A stretch of DNA of 64,000 nucleotides from Arcuatula senhousia (taxonomy: Eukaryota > Mollusca > Bivalvia > Mytilida > Mytilidae). The stretch spans positions 38,833,512-38,897,511 of the forward strand of contig OZ020306.1 of NCBI GenBank assembly GCA_963971305.1. The letters are read 5' to 3'. This document shows positions 21,701 through 33,700 of the stretch, one piece after another (the stretch's first letter is position 1; every line of letters begins with the position of its first letter). The notes under the pieces were generated by a model. The model was not told where the DNA came from. It searched no databases and worked only from the letters and a program-made list of their open reading frames with translations. A program made the translations under genes and the position numbers.

Positions 21701-24700
21701 TAAAAAAACATTTAAAATTGAAGTTAGTTTTAATGCCTGTAAAAACAATGTTTTCCCCTATATCCACAAATTTCATAAATTCAAAGGGTCATAACTCCAT
21801 CAAAACCTAAAGGATCAAAATTTCTGACTATACACACAACTTCATTAAAGTGTTCTTGCTACATACCAAATTTCATAAATTCTGTTGTGTAGCAAAATAA
21901 CTCTGTGACAAATAGATGGAAGGACAGAACATTAATAAAGTGTTTAATTTGAACAACAAGAGTTAACACTAAAGTATGTCTCGCCTGCCGGCACCATCAG
22001 AAACAATTATTCTTTCTTACTTCCACTATATTTTGAATTTACATGGATTTTCAGTTTCTGAGATCAAAAGATGTTTATAGAACTTAAACATTGCAAATAT
22101 ATGCAATAAAAATAATCAAAGTCACTCAACCCGAAAATCAAGGTCAAGGTCAAAAGATGGGGATGCAACTGTGCTAAGCTACTAATGGGGCATATGTATA
22201 CCAAGTTTCATCAACCTAGGACCTATAGTTCTTGAGATATGGAGGTGCTCGCAAAACTTTTCCATTGCTATTATATATATGTATTGAAAATTGTCAAAGT
22301 CACTCAACCGAAAAATCAAGGTCAAGGTCAAAAGATGGGGATGCAACTGTGGTAAGCTACTACTGGGGCATATGCATACCAAGTTTCACCAACCTAGGAC
22401 CTATAGTTCTTGAGATATGGAGGTGCTCGCAAAACTTTTCCATTGCTATTATATGTATTGAAAATTGTCAAAGTCACTCAACCGGAAAATCAAGGTCAAG
22501 GTCAAAAGTTGGGGATGCAACTGAGCTAAGCTACTAATGGGGCATATGCATACCAAGTTTCACCAACCTAGGACCTATAGTTCTTGAGATATGGAGGTGC
22601 TCGCAAAACTTTTCCATTGCTATTATATGTATTGAAAATTGTCAAAGTCACTCAACCGGAAAATCAAGGTCAAGGTCAAAAGATGGGGATGCAACTGTGC
22701 TAAACTACTACTGGGGCATATGCATACCAAGTTTCATCAACCCAGGACCTATAGTTCTTGAGATATGAAGGTGCTCATAAAACTTTTCCAAAAAGTTAAC
22801 GCCGTCGCCGCCGCCGGTAAAGTAACACCTATGTCCCGCTCTGCTTCGCAGGTGAGACAAAAACTATCCAATTGTCAACATTAAAGTCCGTAAAGTGCAA
22901 GGTCCAGTATTTTGAGTATTAAAGATTCAAACAAATTATGAATAAGAATAATATATGAATAAGTAGTGGAGACCAGATGTTGTTCCACCAGTATTTATGG
23001 AGGGACAGTTTTGTCCTTGACATTCCATAGTTTCTGAAAAAATAAAGAAGGAATGTTTCCATGGGACACAGATGCCCTTGCTGGCCCTAAACAAAACTAG
23101 AAGTCCAACAGGTCTGAAAGTGGCTAAGGATGTACAGTTTGTCATACTGAACCATCCTACCAAGTTTTAAATCATTCTCATGCGTGGTTGCTGAGAAAAG
23201 CTTGACGAAAATTTTCATTCAAGTTCACATATTTTCATATTGGGCTATCTCCCAAACAGGAAGAAGATGTGTGACAGTTTTTAAATCACTTAGGACAAAC
23301 AGTTAGTCATACTGCACCAGCCTATCAAGTTTCAAATCATTCACGTGTACAGTTTCTGAGAAAAGCTTGACGGAAATTTTCAAAGTCATGTTCATATATT
23401 TCACATCGACCTAAGTTCAAAACAGGAAGTAGAAGTACAACAGGTCTATAAATCAATTAGGATGCACAGTTTGTCATACTGAACCATCCTACCAAGTTTC
23501 AAATCAGACTTGTGTACGGTTTCTGAGAAAATTTGTACAGACAGACATGAGTAAAACTTGAAATGCCCCCGACATGTCGTCGCAGGGGCATAAAAATGTA
23601 TTATCCAAATTCACAGGTTAGATTTAAAAACTATTTGAAATTAATGTTAGTTTTAATGCTTGCCAAATTCTTTCCACATATCCACAAATTTTATAAATTC
23701 AAAGGATCATAACTCCATCTTAACCTAAAGGATCAAAATTTCTGGCTATACACACAACTTCATTAAAGTGTACTTGCTACATATCAAATTTCATTAGTTC
23801 TGTTGTGTAGCCAAATAAGGACAGAACATGAATAAAATGTGTTTACTTTGAACAAAAACTTTTCAAATTGTCATCATTAAAGTCTGTAAAGTGCAAGGTC
23901 CCAATATTTTGAGTACATGTACTAAAGATTCAAACAAATTATGAATAAGAATAATATATGAATAAGTATTGGAGACCAGATGTTGTTTCACCAGGGGCAT
24001 TCACAGAGGGACAGTTTTGTCCTTGACATTCCATAGTTTCTGAAAAAAAAATGTTTTATCAAATTTACAGGTCAGATTTAAAAACCATTTCAAATTAAAT
24101 TGGTTTTAATGCCTGCCAAAACGAAGTCTTTCCCCATACGTATCCACAAATTTTATAAATTCAAAGGGTCATAACTCCAACAAAACCTATGGGATAAAAA
24201 TTTCTGGCTATACACACAACTTCATTAAGTGTACTTGCTAAATACCAAATTTCATAAGTTCTATTGTGTAGTGAAATAACTCTGATGGAAGGACAGAACA
24301 TTAATAAAATGTTTAATTTTGAATATAACTATTCAAACATTAAGTCTGTAAAGTGCAACGTCCCAGTATTTTGAGTATTACAAGTTTCAAACAAATTATG
24401 AATAAGATAAATTACTATTTATAAAATTCCTTTATACAATATTTTAAGCATCTCTCCTGCCTGGACTCTCTTAAAGCCAACATGTACTGTATAAGATTTT
24501 AATTTATCTCTTTATATTTACAAAATTTACTACATACATTGAATTTGACTTTTATAAAGATATTCTTGCAAATTTGAAATATATAAAGGATAGTTAATCT
24601 TCAATAACTATATATATATATACATGTATATAAATTTAATATAAAGATGAGAAAAAAATTAATAAGCATACAAGTACTAAGCTTACCAGGTACATAAATC

Positions 24701-27700
24701 AAACTCACTAAACACTTTTTAGCTCACCTGACATGAAGGGTCATTTGAGCTATTGCCATCACTTGGCGTCTGTCACCCGTCTGTAAACTTTTTAAAACAT
24801 TAACTCCTCTGACACAATAAGTCCAATTGCAACCAAACTTAGTACAGTTATTTATTGGTAAATGTGCTACAACACCATTTTTTGGATTATTGATTCGTAA
24901 GAAAGCATGGCCGCCATGCCAGCTAAAAATTGGACATAGGGGTAAACTGCAATTTTTTGCAAATAACTCAAAAACGGTGAAAGATATCAAAATTCTGGCA
25001 GGGTAAAAGTGTTAAGCACCGCAAGATCTACCTGCCTGGCAATTTGGAAGAAGATCCATGTAGGAGTTATTGCCCTTTTTCTGTATATTTTTCCAAATTT
25101 TGTACTTGTTAACCTCAATATCTTGGAAACTATAAAAGATATTTTAAAAAATTAAACTGCATATTGTAAGACACACAATTAGATCTACCAAATTTGTAAC
25201 AGCTAGGACAAAAGTTGTAGGTTTGTTCCTTTATGAGTAATCCCCTTAGAATGTAAATAAAAATCTGTCAAAGTCAAAAATGGCCGGATTTCGTTTAACA
25301 GGAAGTAGGTGAGCGACATACTTGAAATTGTATCCCACGTTATGGGACTCCATCCTGATGCTGTATACCAAATATCAAGTGGCTGTAAGTTGCTGAGAAA
25401 ACTGTTACGAAAATAATCTTCAACGCCTGCCCGACATTCACCATTTTATAACCCGGATTTTTAAGTTCGTGAAATCCGGCCAAAAATTGACCATTTTTAC
25501 AGTCTTTATTCATGCATTGTATTAAAATTGTTCACTCCTCTGACACCATCAGTCCAATTACAATCAAACTATGTACAGTTGTTTATCGGTATATGTGCTA
25601 CAAAACTATTGTTTGGATTTTTGATTCGTAAAAAAAAACATGGCTGCCATGGGTAAAAATAGAACATAAGGGTAAATTGCAGTTTTAATACAACCGCAAA
25701 TATTTGCAATCGTATAATGTTATGGTGATGTTGTCATTGTCGTCTGTAGACACATTGGTTTCCGTGCGATAACTTTAGTTGTAGTCAACCAATTGTTATA
25801 AAATTTTGTAACCACTAAAGGAAGGTTGGTATTGAATTTGGGGTTTTTGGCCCTTACCATTTCGGAAAAAATGGGTGAAAGGGGCTAAAGAATGTGTTGT
25901 CAAAATGTCTGTGAAATGTTTAATTTTCATCCGATTTTGATCATTCTTTTTTCATTATATTCCTTAATAAATTCTGTTTACAAAATGTAACAACAGTTAT
26001 GATGTTTCTTATACTGTCACATTGCTTAAAGGGGTCAAAAAGAGGCCATACCCAAAAATCGACTTTTTTATTTGTGGTCCGATTTTATTATTATTTTTTT
26101 TCATTGGAATCCTTGTTAAAATCCCTGCCAATGTTTTTCGATCAGATTTGCAATATCTTGTACCGTTTTGAAAATTTAGGGGTCAAAGGGGCCAAAAACC
26201 ACAATTATAAGAGTTTGTCTTGGTAAATGGTTTTATTAAAAAAATTTTTGTTGGCTGACCAATTGTTAAGTTGTATTGACAAGATGTTTCTAGAGGAGAG
26301 AGTTTCCTGATGTATAAGGGGATTATGGTCCCTATAAAAAAGGATCAAAAGGGGGTAAAATGGATGTTAAAACAAAACTCCTGTAGAATTTGTTTTTCAT
26401 ACAATTTGTTAATTTCTATCATAGTAGTCCTCAATGAATTATGTCAGGAAAATGTAACGACAGTTTGGAAGTTTCATGCACCGTTACATTGATACGAGGG
26501 GTCAAAAAGGGGCTTTACCCTAAAAATTGACTTTTTTATTTCTTGTCTGATTTTCAAAATCTTTTTTTTTCATTGAAATCCTTGTAAAAATCCCTGCCTG
26601 TGTTTTCATTAAGATGCAATATCTCCTACCATTTCAGGGAAATTAGGGATAAAAGGGACCAAAAGCCCATTATGAGTTTTCCTTGAAGGTTGGTATAGGC
26701 TACATAAATGTATTAAACAAAATTCAAAATCCACCAAAGAATGCATGTGTCAAAAAACTTTCTGAGTCCACCATGGGCTGCATGTGTCCAAAGTATTTGA
26801 CAATCAATATTGGGCCGCAAATGTACAGAGTTCAAAATCTTGACGGAATCAAAAGTGTTCAGCACCTCGAGATCTACCTGCCCTGAAATATTGAAGAAGA
26901 TGTTTCTTCCCTTGTAGGAGTTGTTGTCCTTTTACTTGATTTTTTACGAATTTTGTACTTATTAAGCTCACAACTCAAAAACTATTAAGGATATTTGAGA
27001 AATTTAAATTGCATGTTGTTAATAAGCACACAAAGATCAACAAAATCTGTAATAGGGACAAAGTTGAAGGACTCTTTCTTTTAGGAGTTATTCCCCTTAG
27101 AGTGTCAAAATTGTCCATTTTCACAACCTTTCTACATTGTATTGAAAACTGTTAAAGCTAAAGAAAACTTTAAGATACATACTGTTTAGTTAGTTAGTTA
27201 TTATAAAGCCCTGCAAAAATTTGTTATGATGGGAGTTTTTTATTGACCCTTTATAGAAGTTAAAGCTGGCAAACTGTTGAAAACATAAAAAGCTTTTGAT
27301 TGCTAAATGTTACTCTATACTTTAATGCATTAAGTTAATCAATATTTTTATATTACATGATATCTTACCAAAAAGTACAAATTTAGCTTCATGGGTTCCA
27401 TATTCATTTCTTCCTGTACAATAATAGTCTCCATAGTCATTTCCTTGGACGTTCATTACTTGTAGGGAGTACCATTTCTCATCCGCCTTCAGTCGCTGAT
27501 CATCTTGCTGGTTTAAGGTATATTTGTCATTGTCGTTTATCTGTTCTTTTTCCCTTGTTGCCTTGTTTTCTTTGTACCATATAACTTCTGCTTGAGGATT
27601 AGCTAAAATTGAAACCAACTTAATGAAATTTCTGAAAACAAGTTAATTGTGAGATCGAAGTTAAATTCTCCCAAATCATTCAAAAAAAATAATTTTGTCA

Positions 27701-30700
27701 TTCTTAATTTTACATTTGGACATAGGTAGTAATGTTAATTTTTTTTTCATTCTCTTTATTTTCTCAATATCATTATTTTTAGAAATTCTTATTTGTAGTA
27801 CAAGACTCAGGCCTGTCAAGTTTTTATGAGCTGCATGCATGAGATTTGAAGAAAAATTGAAAGATCAAAGGAAAAAATTAAAAGATCAAAGAAATTTGCC
27901 GCCAAATTACCGACTTGATGTGTGAGTCTCACGGGAGTTGCGTGACACTTGACAGGTCTGACAAGTAACACATTACTTTCACATTCATTTTATACATGTA
28001 CGTTAAAAGAAAGGCCTTTCTTCTAATATATCATGTGATGACATTACAGGTGTCTTACAACTAGCAGGAACTGCTTATCCATTTCCAGATTACAACCTTA
28101 AATTTATGTTCACTCTCCTTAGGAAATTAAATCCAGTAGCTGGTTACATTAAGGCTTCATTTGGTTATTTTAAGTATTTCTGTGTTGTCTCGTGCAATAT
28201 GATTTTGTCTACTTTTTGGGACTTGTGGCATTTGAATGCCCTATAAGAACTCCTTTGTGTCTTGTTAAGTTATGTTTTTAGGTTTTATATGTTTAAACTA
28301 CATGTATTTTATTTTTTGTTGCACTATTATTATCTACATCTAAGCAAGGACAGAGTTTTGCTTTTTTAGTCCTGGGTTTTTAGGTTATTGGCTTACATTT
28401 GTATTTAGTATCAAATACATATAAATAAACATGTACAAAACAAAAGAAAATTTCATATGCAATTAGTTTTTTAATGATTTTACTGGCAAATGTTAGACAT
28501 AAGTAATTGTATTTAAATCACAGCACATCTCAACGCTTCTATAAGTGAATTATATTTGCAGGCCTGGGTTTCAAAAAACATATTAACTTTGTGATTTTCC
28601 TCAAATTTATAAGGATTTTTTAAGAGAAAAATTAGAGTTGAGGAAATCCTCAAATCTGAGATGTTTTATGAAACCAGGCCCTGGAGTTTTATTTCTTACC
28701 TGCAACCAAGCAATCTAACTTAGCATGAAACCTTCTGTTTTGTGCCTGTCCTACTGTGTCTTGGACAGCTTTTGTGATTGGTCGGAAACGAACTTCTAGT
28801 TGTACCGTGTAACTGTCGGGAGGTTTTACATTATTATCAGCGATACAGATGAATTGTCCTCTATCTTCTGCCTCTATATTATACAGTCTGAAAGGTTCGG
28901 TCTGCAATAGACAAATATCTTTATTACAGATAATGTCAATTGTACTCACAGTGTTCTCCACGCAAATTCCTAATAGCATTTTGGTATTTGCAATTTTTAA
29001 AATAATATCTTTTGGTTTGAAATTATATATAGCATTACATCCCTAAAAGAATATATAAAATATGATTTCAGATAACATCACATTGCCAAGATGCTATAAG
29101 GGCGTGGTGAGAATTGTCAAAACTAGGTATTTGCAAATCACTGTGCCCAGTATCAGAACAGTTAATTAATACAATCATTTGAAATCTAAATATGTACATT
29201 GGCACAATGCAAAAAAAACAACCCAAGAGATATACATGTAAGTTACCCTTAAACATTTGTTTAATTAATGAAATGACAATATAATAATCAAATTGAAACA
29301 AATTCAAGGTACATGTAAATAAATTAATTGGATATTGACTAAAGGGCAATAACTCATGATTTTTTATATTGCTGAAAAAAATATACAATGTTGTTAAACT
29401 GCTAAGGGTGCTGTTAAAAATCTAATGACAAAAGAGATTGTAAGCAAAAAATCTATTTATAAATCTAATTATCAATTAACAATCTGATTAAAATCAGATC
29501 TACTGTCAGTGTTCATGTAACTTGGCCCCCAAAAAATGAAATTTAAAAAAATATTTTGAGATTTTTGAGTTTTTAAAATCTTTATACCTAGCTCAGGCAC
29601 ATTTTATCAATATGATTAAAATTTGTATTCTAAAAGTAGTATAAATTCTTAACTAAATTATGGTCAAGGAAGGTATAAAGGACATGGTACGGTAAGAGCC
29701 ATATTTGGCCCCCTATTTTATGAAAAAATAAATCTTGCGTATTTTATTAAAATGCACTATTCATATGGAGTAAGATGGATCAAATTTATGAGTATGCTTT
29801 CAATTTTCAATAATCTTTTCGATTTTCAATTTTATAGAGACCTGAAACAGAGTAAAATCAACAAAATCGAGAAAAATACTGATTTTTAGAGCTTACATTG
29901 TTATTTTCAAAGGCCTCCGCCTACGTGACCCAGAGATTTCTTAACTGAAATAGACTTTAATTGAAGTCAGTTTTAAAGTTAATTTACAAAATGTCTGGGT
30001 CAAGAAGGCGGAGGCATCCAAAAATTGAAAAAATGACCAAAAACTCGTCCATTTTCAGCCACTTTGACAGGAATCTTACATATTTGGTTTGTTTTGATAT
30101 CCTATTTTTCACCAATGTCAGATGCTACGCTTAAAAAATTATTAGAACAAGTTTGTTCATTGACTTGAACTTCTAAATAGCATAAGAAATCTTTTCCATA
30201 TCAATTTTGTAATTTTGAATCATAGAGGGGGCCAAATATGGGCCTTTGTGTACCTTGTCCTTTGGCAAAAACCATGAAAAATCATTGTTTTTAGCTCCTA
30301 TCTTCGCTTGTAGGTATAAATCAAGGGAAGAAAACCCACTTTAAATTGATTTAACATGATGAATTGTTGCAAGATCTATGAAAAGTAAAAAAACAAGGGA
30401 AATCTATTGACCAGAAAAAAAAGGAATAGAACATTTTTTTGTGTTTTTAATGGCTTTTCCTATATAATTCTTAGTACAATATTGACACTTTAATTTGAGA
30501 TAACTCGAAAAGTAGAGAAGAAACCCATAAATTTTGAATCAAATTATGAAAGAGTACATCAATTTATGCCAATTTTGAAGAAAATCTATTGACAAATTAA
30601 TTTTGGGACCAAGTGCCACCATGCTCTAGCTACCTTAACAAACAGTAACTTGTTCTCAGAAGCTTTTCTCTGTCATTTGTTTTGATCATTTAAAAATAGA

Positions 30701-33700
30701 TGTCTTCATGTACATGTACATAAATCTTTTACCTTATTTATTCTATATTGAAATGATCCATCAGGTAGTGCTAAGCCATCACCTCTCTTCCAAGTTATGT
30801 TTGGGGCTGGGATACCCTCTGCCTCACAGTTTAGGGTGATATTCTGTCCACTTTGAACTGTTATGCTAGCAGAACTTGTATCTTTTATTGTAGGGGCAAC
30901 TAAAATGGAAGTCATGTAGTGTAAAATATAAAATATGTATAAAAATTGACACATGGGTATAAATGTATAAGGGGCCTTAAAAAACAACTTTTAACAAAGA
31001 GAAATAATTTACTAATTTATAATTAATAGTTTTGAATAACTTTTAACAATTTTTCATTTTCTTTCATTTACTTTGTCAAACCTTCAATGCATTGTCCTGT
31101 AACTCATTATTTTATGAGTAAATTTCAAATAAAATGACTACACTTATTTTGAAGTTTGTCTGAAATTTTTTTACATTTTGAATCTATATATGCAGACCAA
31201 ATTGTTCTTTTTACAACGGATTTGATTTGGACAGTTTTTACAAACAAATATAAAAATTATTGAATTGAAATGAAGCCCACTGTAAGATCATTTCAAAGCC
31301 TCCTGCTGCACAATAGGTCTAGATCTAACACTGCTAATAATTACTTTGTACGGTTAAGTTTCCCAGTTTGGTGGGCCACTCCAGGTAGTTCTGGTTAGGT
31401 AGATATATCTGACATTTGTATTGGCCAGAGTCCGTCTCCGTCAATGACCTGATGATCAGCTGGTACATTTCTCTGTTGTTTGCTCGGATTTTGTTGATGT
31501 CGTATTTTCTCTTGCCCTCTACGACATCTAATATTCGAATGGTCTCGTCACTAGATATGTGTAGAGGGTTGCCTGATGGTGTTGTTTGTTTAACCCATTG
31601 AAGCTGTAATTGGATAAAATTATGTAAAGTAATTGGATAAAATGATGTAAAGTAATTGGATAAAATGATGTAAAGTAATTGGATAAAATGATGTAAAGTA
31701 ATTGGATAAAATGATTTACTTTAAAGTAATTGGATAAAATGATGTAAAATGATTGTTTAATGAAAAAAAATCTTGTCAAAGTAAAGAATGACTGGATGGA
31801 GTAGGTGAGTAACAGACCTGGCCTGGGCGCAACAAAACCTTAAAAATAGTTAAGTCTGAGATATTCTTATTTTCCATGGCAACTCCAATCAAAACTTTAT
31901 AATTTGATGACATCACAATGAGTTGAGAATATTCTCAGACTTAAGTATTTTTTTAAGTTTTGTGGTGCCGGAGCCTGAAATCATATCTTACATGTACTTT
32001 GTATGGGACCCCACTCTGATGCTGTATATCAAATATCAAGTGGTTGTGATTAGCAGTTACTGAGAAAACTGTTACAAAAATTACTTCCCTGCCTGCACAA
32101 CATTTACAATTTAAAACCCAGATTTTTCACTTCATGTAATCCAGCCAAAGTTGAATTTCCAGATTTTTGACATTTTATACAACTGCTTCAGCATGTTCAT
32201 AGATTAAGAATTTTTTTTTATGTTAATACAAGTAATCTAGATGTCTTGTTTTGGGACTTAATTAATTTAAGTTAATTTTTTCAGTCAGTTTTGTAAAGAC
32301 TGGCAACTAAGTTCTTTGTATTATTTTTGATTTTCAATAGAAAATAATGAGATGTGGAATAAGTGTACACGACATAACCCACAATTAAACGGCAATTTAG
32401 AAAAACCACAATGGACAACCGCCAGCCGCCTTCAACGAGGCCATTTGGCACTGCTAGCGGTTCTGCAATTGGCCCATGGTCTAAATAAAATACATATAAT
32501 TCAAATCCAGCCCTGAAATAGTCACAGATAGACCCCCTTCTTAGACAAGGAACAGAAAACATCAAAAAGACAAGTACAAACGAAAGCATTGTCAAAGATT
32601 CCTGGCTTAGGACAGGCACATATAATATGTGGCCGGGTTATACTAGTTTTTTGGGCCCAACCTTCCCCCTATCAATATTCCAAGACAAAGCACAAAAACT
32701 AAACACACAATAAAAATCAAATCGATCAAAGTCTAATTCCACTAGAGAGAAACAAGAACAAACAAAAGGACGGTAAAGAAACTCTCTATAGAACACTCGC
32801 TGTTACTGACAGCTAGCTGAGAATCATCAATTGACTGATGTAAAAAAATCAAACGTATCAAAAAATCAGCATGAGAACTTCATAAGAGAAATCTTTACTA
32901 TTAAGGGGGAGATAACTCATAATAAATAAAATTTAATTTTTCATTTTATATGGTCCTAAAAATTTTGTAATTGGAATTAATCCTGGTTGTTTAACATATC
33001 CCAGCTCAATTTTACAGGTTATTTGCGATTGAACTTTTTTAAAGGAAATTTAAACCTGCTTTAAGATTGCATAATCAATAGCATCTCAACAGAAAATCTG
33101 TCATGAGGTTAATATTCTAACTTGTATTTGAATCAAAGAATGTCAAAAAGACATGCTCCTCCATATCATTACATGGAACTTTATCTTCAACAATAAGGTA
33201 GATTCTAAACCTAAACAAACAGAATCGAACATTATATTGACAGGGGTTCAAATTAACATTTAAGAGCAAAAGGTCCAGGACTCTTGGAAGCCCAGGAAGG
33301 AAGGTCCTCTTGAAGAAATTGAAAAGTCCTCAATAAGAGTTATTGTAAATACGGAGAGGTCCAGGACTTTTGTCCCTGAAATTTAGAAGGTCCTGCATCA
33401 AATATTGAGGGTCCCAGACCTCTGACCAATGCTAATTTGAACCCCTGCATTCTACTCTACTTTTCGTACTTAACATTATGTGGCAGATCCAGAAGTTTTT
33501 AAACGAGAGGGCACATAATTAAAATAAAATCTTCTGGGACTTCTTGTTTCATACAGGTTTTCCTGTGAAATGGGAGGGCACACCCGCTGCTCTGCTCATC
33601 CTCAATCCACCTCTGACATTCTTACCTGTGCAGGTGAAACCAGGTTAATTACAGAACAGTTGAGGTAAGCAGTCTGTCCTCTCTGTTTAACTTCTGGTAA

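Noticed and set aside
32281..32619. 112-codon minus-strand ORF in the adhesion-gene intron
   Set aside because: It shares an identical stretch with the repeat at the window start and shows no domain; treated as repeat-derived.
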